From positions 59,071-123,070 of the forward strand of contig JARXAH010000084.1 of NCBI GenBank assembly GCA_029865945.1: a stretch of 64,000 nt of DNA, written 5' to 3'. The DNA comes from Bacteriovoracaceae bacterium (GTDB taxonomy: Bacteria; Bdellovibrionota; Bacteriovoracia; Bacteriovoracales; Bacteriovoracaceae). Each line of letters begins with the position of its first letter. The first letter of the stretch is position 1. The translations under genes and the position numbers were made by a program. The notes below the pieces were generated by a model that saw only the letters and a program-made list of their open reading frames with translations, was not told the DNA's origin and searched no databases. Below, in pieces: positions 46,049 through 55,347 of the stretch.

Positions 46049-48235
46049 CTATTTCATTTCTTTTTTCTTAATTCCCATAAAATATAATACAAAGGCCAGC
46101 ACCGCAAAAATGCAAGCGGCCACTAAATCTGATTCGCCCCATGATCCCATCAACTTTGAAAAATCTAATTGATCGGAAAGCCCGTCGATGACTTGAGTGA
46201 GGGCCAATAAAATTCCGGCGATGGATCCCCCAGCAATTAGGCCTGAAGAAAATAAAATTCCTGTGCCAGTCTCAGATTCTTTTTCTTTGGAGGATTTTCT
46301 TAAATCCACTAAGTACCGAACAATCCCTCCCATAAAAATGGGAGCTGAGGCGGAAATAGGTAAATAAACACCGACGGCAAAAGTAAGCGAAGAAATTCCA
46401 CAAAGTTCTAAAACGAGTGAAAGCGCCACTCCAAGTAATACTAATCCCCAAGGAAGCTTTTGAGTTAAAATGCCATCAATGATGAGTGACATTAATCGCG
46501 CCTTCGGCGCTTCGTACTTAGTTACGTGTGTCCCATTATCGCGAACATTAAGCGTGCCGTTGATTCCTGGATCCACTAAATATTTAACGACGCCGCTGTC
46601 ATCCACAAGATATTTTCCAGGACGAAGAACTTTCAAAGTTTCAGGATCAGACTTGTCAGTGACTTGAAAAACTTTATATTCATTTTCATCACTTGCTCTC
46701 TCGGGGCCCGCAATTTTTTGCGTTTGCTTAAGCTCACTTACATTGGGCACAGTGAAGGCGGGAACTTTTTTTGAATAGATGGTCGAAGCATCATTTAAAA
46801 GAATGAGGGAATAACCTATGACGATCGCGCTCGTCACCGCACCAATAATGAGAGCAATTTGTTGATATCTAGGAGTTGCTCCTAGTAGGTAACCCGTTTT
46901 TAAATCTTGGGAAGTTGCTCCGGCATTTGAGGCCGCTATACAAACTACTGCTGCGATACTGAGGGCGCCCAATCGATATTCAGGACCAATCCAACCCACT
47001 GCCAAAAAAATTAAACAGGTAAGTAATAATGTGGCCACCGTCATTCCTGAGATCGGATTAGAAGAGGATCCTATTTCACCGGTTAAACGTGAACTCACCG
47101 TCACAAATAAAAATCCGAATACCACAATTAAAAGAGCAGACACTAAATTAATTTGTAAAACGGGAGTAAACCATAATGCCAAAACAATGCCTAGTATGGC
47201 GAGAACCACAAATCCGAAAGGAAGATCATCGTCGGTTCGTTTATGTTCTAAATTATTTTTTGAACTATTTTTTGAACTATTTGTTGAACGAGAAGTTTGC
47301 TTAGAGAAAACATTTTGAAGTCCTGTTTTTGCTCCGCCTAAAATTGTCGGTAAACTTTGAATTAAAGAAATAATTCCACCAGCGGCCACGGCGCCTGCCC
47401 CAATATAGAGCACGTAATTTCTCCAAATATCATGAATTGCCATGTCTTTAATGAAAGTAGTGGCCGGAAATAAAGGTTCGGCCGCATTGGCACCAAAGAG
47501 GGTGATCAGTGGAATTAAAACAAAACTTGATAAGACACCACCGGCCATCATGATACAAGAAGTTCTAAAGCCGATAATATATCCAACACCTAAGAGTTCA
47601 GGAGAAATTTCGGCAGCAATCGACGAGCCTTTAAAGAATGAAAATATTTTTTCTGGAACATCTTTCCACAATCTCATTCCCACATTAAGAAATTTATAAA
47701 TGAGGCCAAGGAAAAATCCACCAAAAACTATTTTTCCTGAGGACCCACCTTCCTCTCCCACAATAAGTACTTCAGCACATGCTGTTCCCTCAGGATAGAT
47801 AAGTTTTCCGTGCTCTTTAACAATGAGCGAACGCCTCAGTGGAATCATCATGAGAACACCAATGAGTGCTCCCAAAATGGCAATGGTCATGATGCGGTTG
47901 ATATCTAAATCATAACCCAAAATGAGAAGTGCAGGCATGGTGACGGCCACACCAAAAGCAATGGACTCACCAGCAGATCCAGTGGTCTGAACTATATTGT
48001 TTTCTAAAATGGTGGTTTGTCTCAATCCAAACATTTTGGATAGCGCCCGAAATAAAGTAATGGAAAGTACCGCCACTGGAATAGAGGCCGATACTGTCAT
48101 TCCCACTTTCAAGGCTAGATAAAGAGAGGATGCACCAAAAAGAATTCCAAGGACTACGCCCATTAAAATGGGGCCTAAGGAAAATTCCTTCATTTTTTTA
48201 GTAGCACTCACATAGGGTTTAAAATTGTTTAGCAT
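46049..48235 (-). CDS. OPT-family oligopeptide transporter
   Basis: 728 residues with about 15 membrane segments. OPT signatures: NIVQTTGSAGESIAFGVAVTMPALL, YPEGTACAEVL. Bacterial OPT members move short peptides or metal chelates. Two soluble inserts: a Ser/Asn/Lys-rich stretch about 315-335 (KQTSRSTNSSKNSSKNN) coded by a short tandem repeat near 47252-47290, and a ~100-residue loop (about 485-585) with VFQVTDKSDPETLKVLRPGK that reads like a small folded domain. Confidence 0.9.
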   Translation of the reverse strand: MLNNFKPYVSATKKMKEFSLGPILMGVVLGILFGASSLYLALKVGMTVSASIPVAVLSITLFRALSKMFGLRQTTILENNIVQTTGSAGESIAFGVAVTMPALLILGYDLDINRIMTIAILGALIGVLMMIPLRRSLIVKEHGKLIYPEGTACAEVLIVGEEGGSSGKIVFGGFFLGLIYKFLNVGMRLWKDVPEKIFSFFKGSSIAAEISPELLGVGYIIGFRTSCIMMAGGVLSSFVLIPLITLFGANAAEPLFPATTFIKDMAIHDIWRNYVLYIGAGAVAAGGIISLIQSLPTILGGAKTGLQNVFSKQTSRSTNSSKNSSKNNLEHKRTDDDLPFGFVVLAILGIVLALWFTPVLQINLVSALLIVVFGFLFVTVSSRLTGEIGSSSNPISGMTVATLLLTCLIFLAVGWIGPEYRLGALSIAAVVCIAASNAGATSQDLKTGYLLGATPRYQQIALIIGAVTSAIVIGYSLILLNDASTIYSKKVPAFTVPNVSELKQTQKIAGPERASDENEYKVFQVTDKSDPETLKVLRPGKYLVDDSGVVKYLVDPGINGTLNVRDNGTHVTKYEAPKARLMSLIIDGILTQKLPWGLVLLGVALSLVLELCGISSLTFAVGVYLPISASAPIFMGGIVRYLVDLRKSSKEKESETGTGILFSSGLIAGGSIAGILLALTQVIDGLSDQLDFSKLMGSWGESDLVAACIFAVLAFVLYFMGIKKKEMK

Positions 48236-48291
48236 GTACTATGGCCTTGTCATAAGTTGAGAGGAAATACCAATAATCTTCTCCAAGCAGA

Positions 48292-48307
48292 ATAGATAAT
48301 TATCTAT
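48292..48307. promoter_or_regulatory. 16-bp perfect palindrome upstream of the OPT gene
   Basis: ATAGATAATTATCTAT, 57 bases before the OPT start and 50 bases after the preceding minus-strand stop. The symmetry fits an operator; no T-run follows, so a terminator is less likely. Confidence 0.35.
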
Positions 48308-48356
48308 AAGGAGAAAAGAAAATTAATGAAGTAAAAAAGAATTGAAGAGATTTTTA

Positions 48357-50015
48357 TTATCGATCACTCGTTTGCATCGATAACACAGCTTTAGATGCAT
48401 TTTCTTTAAAGCACCGATAGATTACATATTTATGGTTTTTACTTTGGAAGGGTGACATAGGGTGACAAGTTTTAAGATGATCAAAAAAATTTATGTGTTT
48501 AGAATCTGAAATTAAAATAATATAAAAATGGGAACTAAGACTAAATTCCTTGGTAACTATTTCTTGTATCTGTTCCTTAGAGGTACAGGAATCTGGATAG
48601 ATCGTTAAATTTTTAACACCTAAGGTTTGATAAGTCGTCGTATCTTTTGAATAAGGACTGAAAGCAATAATAGGTTTTTTTTGGGGCGCAAGATGTTCGA
48701 TGGCCTTAGTCAAACTCAATCCTTGATTAATATCTAATTGAAAAATAGAATTTTTTTGAGACTCTAAAAATAACTGGGATCCTTCGTTATTTATATAGAT
48801 GCCTAGATAGAGAAATAAAGAAAGAAAGAGAGAAACCATCGTCCATTCTCTTATAACACCTGGGAACTTCAAGCAGCAAATTTGAAAGAGGGCGAATTCC
48901 CAGCCTGCAGACAAGACGATAAAATAAATCGGCAAATTAACAAAAGTATATTTTAAACTTGGCCCACATAAAATAAAGGGCAATACTCCAACAATAGTAA
49001 ACAACAATGAAAAAAAAGAAATGCTCTTCTTATTGTTTAAAAGAAAAATGTTTAAGACACCTAAGAGATAGACCGGTAGTAATAAAAAACTAAAGAAGGA
49101 TCGATTAAAGGCCAGATGAACAACCTCCATTAAATAGGAACGGGAAGCATCCTCATAAAAAAAAGGATTCCTTATCAATTGAAAAAAATGCTTGAGAGCA
49201 TTTTCCCAAGTTAATGGTATGTAGACGTATTGACCTCTTTGTAAGGCATCCCAAATATCCACTTGTCCAAGATGAATGGATAGAAGGCAAATTCCCCCGG
49301 CCGCGATACTCAAAACTCCAAAGACAAAAAATTCTTTCATCATTCGATGAAATAAGCAAAAAACCAAATAAGTAATCCAAAGTCCCATAAAAAATAATTT
49401 AAGAGATGAATAAGTCCAAACACCCCCTATCAATGAAATCAACAAAAGAGCATAGGCCATTTTTTTTCTATTCTTAACTTCGATTAATAAATAAAAACTT
49501 AACAATGCCAATGAAGACCAAAAAATACTCAATGCATTGCGAGTTAATACTCTAATGAAGTAGGGAAAAATCGCCGAGGTTGAGAGGATGATTAAAAAAC
49601 TAAAAAAATAGATATAAAATTTATTATCCTTTTGGGTTAAAAATAATTTCTGAGAATTAAAAATGAGAAATCCTATCAATAGGAATGCAAAGAAATGAAA
49701 ACTAAAATAAATCATCTTAGTGACGATATATCTATCCGTTTCTGGAAAAATCTTCCAAAAAAATTTATTCAAATAAGATGAAAAACTCTCAATCACGCTT
49801 ACGGTGGTCGTACCTGGATAGGTGGGGGCAAAATAAGAAAGTTGATGGGTATCAAAATAAAGTGTTTGTAGCAATTCAACGTGCCCATCATTGATGATGG
49901 GTTCTTGATGGCCTTCAGGTGAATGGAAAACAAAATAAGTTAAACCAATCAACAGAAGAAAGATGGAAAAAAGGATAACCCATATTTTTGAATCATTCGC
50001 GCTTACTAAAGTCAC
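48357..50015 (-). CDS. Polytopic membrane protein, GT-C-glycosyltransferase-like
   Basis: 552 residues with about 10-12 membrane segments and a soluble C-terminal domain (about 430-552). The build (large periplasmic first loop with FYFDTHQLSYFAPTYPG, many Phe-rich helices, alpha/beta tail) resembles GT-C glycosyltransferases, but no catalytic Asp motif can be pointed out with confidence. Function uncertain. Confidence 0.6.
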   Translation of the reverse strand: MTLVSANDSKIWVILFSIFLLLIGLTYFVFHSPEGHQEPIINDGHVELLQTLYFDTHQLSYFAPTYPGTTTVSVIESFSSYLNKFFWKIFPETDRYIVTKMIYFSFHFFAFLLIGFLIFNSQKLFLTQKDNKFYIYFFSFLIILSTSAIFPYFIRVLTRNALSIFWSSLALLSFYLLIEVKNRKKMAYALLLISLIGGVWTYSSLKLFFMGLWITYLVFCLFHRMMKEFFVFGVLSIAAGGICLLSIHLGQVDIWDALQRGQYVYIPLTWENALKHFFQLIRNPFFYEDASRSYLMEVVHLAFNRSFFSFLLLPVYLLGVLNIFLLNNKKSISFFSLLFTIVGVLPFILCGPSLKYTFVNLPIYFIVLSAGWEFALFQICCLKFPGVIREWTMVSLFLSLFLYLGIYINNEGSQLFLESQKNSIFQLDINQGLSLTKAIEHLAPQKKPIIAFSPYSKDTTTYQTLGVKNLTIYPDSCTSKEQIQEIVTKEFSLSSHFYIILISDSKHINFFDHLKTCHPMSPFQSKNHKYVIYRCFKENASKAVLSMQTSDR

Positions 50016-50082
50016 AAAATTGCCTCAGAAATTAGTTTCATTTTTTTTCTTACGGCCGTCCAGCTACAATTAATCTTCCCGA

Positions 50083-50138
50083 TGTCTGACTTATCTAATC
50101 AGACAGGATCTCAGCTTACTTCTCTCAGAGGAAGATCC
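50083..50138 (+). promoter_or_regulatory. Paired stem-loops in the leader of the MetX-type gene
   Basis: TGTCTGA (50083-50089) pairs with TCAGACA (50099-50105); next to it GGATCT (50106-50111) pairs with AGATCC (50133-50138) around an inner CTTCTCT/AGAGGAAG pairing. About 90 bases before a sulfur-metabolism gene pair; it could be a leader element, but it does not match a SAM riboswitch core that I recall. Confidence 0.35.
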
Positions 50139-50228
50139 ATTTTGCTTTTCCATTAATTCTATTCGAGATATATTGAGGGCATTATTATTAAATGAGACCA
50201 CCGTCAATCGGGCCAAAAAAGTATCAAC

Positions 50229-51161
50229 TTGAATATAAATGAGTATTTTGAAATTCCGCCCTATCAAATAACCGGCCCGCAAAATGCTCCCGTCATTGTG
50301 GCCCTAGGTGGAATTTCTGCTAATCGAGAAGTCACGATAAAGTCTGATGGCGGCCCTGGATGGTGGAGTTGGTTAGTTGGTGTTGATAAAACGGTGAATG
50401 AAAAAGATTTTAGAATTTTATCATTCGATTACCCACAAAATATTTCTCATCCTCAAAATGAAAAGTATATAACCACCCATCAGCAGGCCGAGTTACTAAA
50501 AACAATCTTGAATCATCTAAAAATTGATAAAATTTTGTTACTCATTGGTGCTTCCTATGGGGGGATGGTGGGATTGAGCTTTGCGGCCCTCTTTCCAGAT
50601 ACCATGGAACACCTTGTGGTCATTGCGGCCGCACACAAAAGTTCTCCCTATTCTGTTGGGCTGCGATCCGTGCAAAGAAAAATTTTACAAACTCTTGGCA
50701 AATACGATCCCGTTGAAAGTGTATCGCTCGCTAGATCACTGGCCATGCTCACCTACAGGACTAGTGAAGAGATAGACGAGCGTTTCACAAATGAAATTAC
50801 TAATGACAAGGATCCCGATTCTTTCCCCGTTTGGAGCTATCTTCATTACAAGGGAAATCAATATGCCAAAATTATGACTATGGAGCGTTTCTTAAGTTTA
50901 TCTAGGTCCATTGACCATCATTACGTCCGCCCTGAAGACATTAAAATTCCCATGACCGTCATCGCTTGTAAGCAAGATATTTTAGTGCCCATGAGTTACG
51001 CAGAAGAATTGGTTAATACGTCTAATGAAAAATCTCCACATGTTTCTCAACTCATTAAGTTCGATTCCAAGTATGGGCACGACGCTTTTCTTAAAGAAGA
51101 ACCTAGTATCCAAAAGGCCATTGCTGAAATTTTAAAAAATCTATTTTATAAAGCGAGTTAA
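50229..51161 (+). CDS. MetX-type O-acyltransferase (homoserine or serine)
   Basis: 310 residues from TTG 50229, the only start before the family's N-terminus. Alpha/beta-hydrolase fold: VIVALGGISANREVT, nucleophile Ser109 in GASYGGMVGL, Asp250 in CKQDILVP, His284 in KYGHDAFL. Family members acylate homoserine or, in some Xanthomonadales-type enzymes, serine. The next gene is a cysteine synthase two bases later, which suggests a serine O-acyltransferase feeding it; this is inference. Confidence 0.85.
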   Translation: MNINEYFEIPPYQITGPQNAPVIVALGGISANREVTIKSDGGPGWWSWLVGVDKTVNEKDFRILSFDYPQNISHPQNEKYITTHQQAELLKTILNHLKIDKILLLIGASYGGMVGLSFAALFPDTMEHLVVIAAAHKSSPYSVGLRSVQRKILQTLGKYDPVESVSLARSLAMLTYRTSEEIDERFTNEITNDKDPDSFPVWSYLHYKGNQYAKIMTMERFLSLSRSIDHHYVRPEDIKIPMTVIACKQDILVPMSYAEELVNTSNEKSPHVSQLIKFDSKYGHDAFLKEEPSIQKAIAEILKNLFYKAS

Positions 51162-51163
51162 CC

Positions 51164-52147
51164 ATGATTACTGGCCTTACCTGGGAAGCGATTGGAAAAA
51201 CCCCACTCATCAAATTGGAATCCCTGTCAAAACATAGCGGGTGTGAAATTTTTGGCAAAGCGGAGTTTTTAAATCCTGGTGGTAGTGTAAAAGACCGAAC
51301 GGCGCTCGGTATCATTTCTGAAGCGAGGGAAGCTGGCCTACTTAAACCAGGATACACGATCATCGAAGGAACCGCAGGAAATACAGGTATAGGACTCGCC
51401 ACCATCGCACCGCAAATGGGTTACTGTTGCAAAATTGTGATGCCCAACAATCAATCCCAAGAAAAGTACGACATCTTAAAGGCGCTTGGGGCAGAAGTAA
51501 TAATGGTTCCGCCGTGTCCCTTCGCCAATGAAAATCATTTTTACCACACCGCTATGAGATTAGCGCAAACTACGCCGCAAAGTTTTTGGGCCAACCAGTT
51601 TGAAAATACGGCCAACTACCGCGTCCACTACCAAACCACTGGCCCAGAAATCTGGGAGCAGTTGAAGGGACAAGTTGATGCCTTTGTATCAGCGGTCGGG
51701 ACAGGTGGAACGATTGGCGGCGTCTCCAAATTTTTGAAAGAAAAAAATCCGAAGGTACACATTCGTTTGGCCGATCCTTTGGGATCTGGACTTTATAGTT
51801 ATATCAAAGAGGGTGCGATCGCATCAGCAGGAAGTTCCATCACCGAGGGAATTGGCATCATGCGATTAACCGAAAATTTTAAGGCCGCCGTTGTGGATGA
51901 TGCCTTTCAAGTGACCGATCAAAATATGCTATCAACTGTTTATCACTTGGCGAAGTGTGATGGGCTACTGGTGGGAACTTCTGCAGGCATCAACGTCTTC
52001 GCTGCTTATCAGTATGCGATGGAAAATAAAAATTCCGGAAAAAAAATAGTCACGATCCTTTGTGATTCAGCGCTCAGGTATCAATCTAAGTTATTCAATG
52101 AAGCATTTTTAAAGGAAAAGGGATTAGTGAAAAATCTTTTGTTTTAA
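51164..52147 (+). CDS. Cysteine synthase / cystathionine beta-synthase-like PLP enzyme
   Basis: 327 residues, no CBS tail. PLP Lys43 in GGSVKDRTA, phosphate loop GTAGNTGIGL and SAVGTGGTIGG, C-terminal TILCDSALRY. Replaces an activated serine side chain with sulfide or homocysteine. Probably cotranscribed with the acyltransferase just upstream (two-base gap). Confidence 0.92.
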   Translation: MITGLTWEAIGKTPLIKLESLSKHSGCEIFGKAEFLNPGGSVKDRTALGIISEAREAGLLKPGYTIIEGTAGNTGIGLATIAPQMGYCCKIVMPNNQSQEKYDILKALGAEVIMVPPCPFANENHFYHTAMRLAQTTPQSFWANQFENTANYRVHYQTTGPEIWEQLKGQVDAFVSAVGTGGTIGGVSKFLKEKNPKVHIRLADPLGSGLYSYIKEGAIASAGSSITEGIGIMRLTENFKAAVVDDAFQVTDQNMLSTVYHLAKCDGLLVGTSAGINVFAAYQYAMENKNSGKKIVTILCDSALRYQSKLFNEAFLKEKGLVKNLLF

Positions 52148-52162
52148 TTTTTGGTAGCGTTT

Positions 52163-53929
52163 TTATTCAGTAATGACAATCGCAGTAGCAGCTTCGGCAC
52201 TTAAGTTGGGAATGGAAAAACCACTAAAGGAGTCATCTTCTTCTCGAAAATAAGCATCGGTAATATTTGAATCCAGGTGCATTAGTTTTCTTACTGCAAT
52301 TTTTTTTGTTCCTCCTAAAAATTCTTCTTCAATATAGGAAGCTAAACAAGAAAGGCCAATTTTTCCTTCCACTTCAATAACTAGTGGGTCGTAATCAGCA
52401 GAAACTCCAATAAACGATCGATAATTATTTCCCTTGTTAAAGTTTACAATACTTTTTCTTTTTATCCCTTGATAAATAACGATGGGCCCACTTTGGATGG
52501 CAAAATCAACTTGATTGAGGGATTGGATCGGAAAATTTTCTTTAACTGCATTGGTTATAGTGGGATCAGAATAAATGACAGCACAAAATTCTGAAGTCGG
52601 AAATATATCATAATTCCATTCATTTTCGTCCACTCCGTTGGTCGAGGTCTTGGATATGGGGTGATATTTGACGAATACTCCATTGTCTAATTGATAGTTG
52701 TCTAAGTTTCTTGTAAGTAATTTTTGCAAATCTGCACGGAATTTAGTGCAATCAATTTTTGAAATATCAACCCCACCAGATTTTAACCATCCCAAAGGTC
52801 TTCCACCAGTATCAAACAATGGTCCATTTCCAATAAATGATGCATCAGGAAAAGATGATAACGTTTCACGAATGAAATTTTTCTTAATGCTGTTTTCACC
52901 AAGGCCGGCACCGTAATCAAAGTTAGTTTTTTGCTGATATGAAATTTGAAATGACGACTGTTTCGAAAATTTCTTCACTCTTATTTTTGATCCAATTTGC
53001 TGGTCATCCGCCGCACGTGTTGAACAATTATTAACAAATTCCTTCGAAATTTCCTCCCATTCTTCCTCGTGTGTGGGAGTAGTTTCTAAATTCGTATCAT
53101 TTTTTGCCTCTTCGGCTTCCTTTGCCACTTTTTCTGCTTTTTCTGCTATTTCCCTTTGTTCTTGGGCCTCTCTCTCATCTTTCGCTTTCTTTTCGGCCTC
53201 TTCTTTTTGTTGTTGCTGCTTCTGCTTCTCAATCTGTTTTTGCTTTTGTTGTTCTTTTTGTTTATTAAGTTCAGAAGTTCGCTTCTTATTTATTTTATCT
53301 AACTCGTTTTTCTCATCTCGAGCTTTTTTTTCTTTGGCCTGGCGCTCCGCTTCGGCCTCTTTAAGCCTATCTTCTTCCTTTTTTTTGTCTGCCATTGTCT
53401 TGGCCTGTATCTTTTTTTCTTCCTGATCTTGCGTTTTTTTATCCATTGCCTGCTTTTCTAAATCTTTTTTCACTTGAATTTTTTTCGTATCTTCAATTTC
53501 AAAATTCTTTTTTGCATCTACTTCAACTTTGGATTTCTGCGAATCCGAATAATCAAGCTGATTTTTCTGCTGATTTTGTTGCTCGTTTGCTTTCTCTAAC
53601 TTTCTTAAGTATTCTTGCTCTCGCAAATCTAAACTGTTAACAATTACTTCGTCATCATGATGTTCTCTGGATTTTCTGGATTCCTCTAAGCGACTCGTTT
53701 CATTATTTAAACGCTCTTGATCGGCGGCCGATTCCAAGGACGTCGATGCCTCAGATGCATCTTCCCTTAAATCGACCTCTTGAATGGGTGAAGTTTGTTC
53801 ACTTGAGCTAAATGTTAGGGGATTATTGGGAACAATTTTAAAATTCCTCTGATTTTTAGGAGAGCACCCAAAAAAATTCGTGAGAAAAAATAAGGACATA
53901 AATAGTAAACATACATCGTTAAAAACCAT
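52163..53929 (-). CDS. Large lipoprotein with long Lys/Glu/Gln coiled coil
   Basis: 588 residues. Lipobox near FFGCSPKN (signal MSLFFLTNFFGC if the second ATG is used, 53899). Residues about 75-285 are a charged Lys/Glu/Gln/Asp coiled coil (EKQKQQQQKEEAEKKAKDE type). A globular C-terminal half (about 300-588) with FGYGAGLGEN-like and IVIYQGIKRKS strands and a few cysteines is unassigned. Probably anchored in the envelope with an extended stalk. Confidence 0.75.
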   Translation of the reverse strand: MVFNDVCLLFMSLFFLTNFFGCSPKNQRNFKIVPNNPLTFSSSEQTSPIQEVDLREDASEASTSLESAADQERLNNETSRLEESRKSREHHDDEVIVNSLDLREQEYLRKLEKANEQQNQQKNQLDYSDSQKSKVEVDAKKNFEIEDTKKIQVKKDLEKQAMDKKTQDQEEKKIQAKTMADKKKEEDRLKEAEAERQAKEKKARDEKNELDKINKKRTSELNKQKEQQKQKQIEKQKQQQQKEEAEKKAKDEREAQEQREIAEKAEKVAKEAEEAKNDTNLETTPTHEEEWEEISKEFVNNCSTRAADDQQIGSKIRVKKFSKQSSFQISYQQKTNFDYGAGLGENSIKKNFIRETLSSFPDASFIGNGPLFDTGGRPLGWLKSGGVDISKIDCTKFRADLQKLLTRNLDNYQLDNGVFVKYHPISKTSTNGVDENEWNYDIFPTSEFCAVIYSDPTITNAVKENFPIQSLNQVDFAIQSGPIVIYQGIKRKSIVNFNKGNNYRSFIGVSADYDPLVIEVEGKIGLSCLASYIEEEFLGGTKKIAVRKLMHLDSNITDAYFREEDDSFSGFSIPNLSAEAATAIVITE

Positions 53930-53980
53930 GTAAGAATTTTACATTAATTTAAAAAATTAAGGACTTTTGATGTAAATTTT

Positions 53981-54021
53981 ACGGCCGTGTCTAAAATTTT
54001 GTCGGCCGTCTAATTTTTTTT
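53981..54021 (+). repeat. GC-rich hairpin with T-run between divergent genes
   Basis: ACGGCC (53981-53986) pairs with GGCCGT (54004-54009) and T-rich sequence follows to 54021. It looks like a terminator on the plus strand although no plus-strand gene ends nearby; GGCCGT(GT)CTAA is also directly repeated. Confidence 0.45.
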
Positions 54022-54098
54022 ACAATAATCGTAAAATTTAATTCAACAACGTAAAAATCGCTTCAAAATTGAATATCAATGCCTGCATCATATCAATA

Positions 54099-55244
54099 AT
54101 GAAACCAACCATTATTATCTCATTTATATTGCTTAGTCTTTTTTCGCACGTAACCTCTCACGCCGAATGCCAAGATCTTGATCAATGGATTCAAAGACAT
54201 TTAAAAACGACCAATAAGGCGTTTAAAAGTTATCACTGGGGGGAGCGTGTTCCGAGCACTTTTAAAGAAGGTACCACAGTATATAAAGAATCAGATGGGA
54301 CTATTTCTGGCAAGCTTCAACATTACATCAACTGGAATGAGCTATTTCAATATTCTCATTCTGAACTAAAAACTGGAGATGAGGAGGGCACATATCCTAT
54401 CCTCACCACTGATTTGGCCGGGCTAAACTATTTTCAATCCATGGCCTCAAATTTTTCTTACGATGAATCGCAATTAAAACCCAATCAATTTGCCGAAAAT
54501 TGGAATGTAGGCATGGGGCTTAATGCTGCGTTTGATCCTCTGCAAAGCATGGATTGGGCAGGAGAAAACTGGATTCTTCTTGAAATTAACACCCCGGCGG
54601 GTACAAACTACTTAGACTATTCAAACCTCAAATATGAACAAATAAATAATAATAACAACAACGACTGCGCGTCCCTATCCATTCCTTTTACCTTAGTAAA
54701 CCCTGCGTTCAACGGTGGTCACCCAAAAAACGGTCATACCTTAAATATCCTCTATCAAAATAGTTCTTCATTTAGAAAAATTTTCCAAGAAAAACTAAAA
54801 CAACACAAGATATCATTTATAAAATATGGTTGGAACGAACCTAGATTTACCCAATGCAATACGACCAATTTTGCTTTGGGGCTTTATCATATTTCTTTTA
54901 ATTACATTGATCCCGAAATAACAAAATCTCCAGGTTTCGAAGTAAAACTGTTTACCAAATTCAATTTCATCACAACTTTTGTTGGCCCAAACAGAGATTT
55001 TGATTTTGTGCAAAAAATTAAAAAGGAACATGAATCCTATGAAGAAATCATGAATAAAATGGATTTCATGATCGAACTTATTGAAAATGAATATGAATAT
55101 GAAAAGGAAAAAATATATTTAAGAAAAAGAATGTCTAATTTTTTTTCAAGAAAAGAAGAAAAGGGCAAGATAAAATACGATAAAAAAATGTTTGATGATC
55201 AGCTCTTAAAATATCAAAACGAATCTTTTCATTGCTTACCTTAA
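54099..55244 (+). CDS. Secreted protein of unknown function
   Basis: 381 residues from ATG 54099. Signal peptide MKPTIIISFILLSLFSHVTS. Mature protein starts with ECQDLDQWIQRHLKTTNKAF; a run of six asparagines (coded by AAT/AAC repeats) lies in the middle, followed by a cysteine-containing part with ITFVGPNRDFDFV-type strands, and a charged helical tail (EYEYEKEKIYLRKRM). No known family, but composition resembles a predicted toxin- or effector-type secreted protein only weakly. Confidence 0.65.
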   Translation: MKPTIIISFILLSLFSHVTSHAECQDLDQWIQRHLKTTNKAFKSYHWGERVPSTFKEGTTVYKESDGTISGKLQHYINWNELFQYSHSELKTGDEEGTYPILTTDLAGLNYFQSMASNFSYDESQLKPNQFAENWNVGMGLNAAFDPLQSMDWAGENWILLEINTPAGTNYLDYSNLKYEQINNNNNNDCASLSIPFTLVNPAFNGGHPKNGHTLNILYQNSSSFRKIFQEKLKQHKISFIKYGWNEPRFTQCNTTNFALGLYHISFNYIDPEITKSPGFEVKLFTKFNFITTFVGPNRDFDFVQKIKKEHESYEEIMNKMDFMIELIENEYEYEKEKIYLRKRMSNFFSRKEEKGKIKYDKKMFDDQLLKYQNESFHCLP

Positions 55245-55347
55245 TTACTTCTTTTTCTTTTACTTTGTGCATTCAATCTAAAAAAACTACTTGCGAAGTC
55301 TATTCCCCTGGTTTAATTTCGGTGAAAACTTTATTGGAGAATTCCCC

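Noticed and set aside
54645..54670. AAT/AAC trinucleotide tract as a phase-variation site
   Set aside because: Units are multiples of three, so length change would only alter an Asn run.
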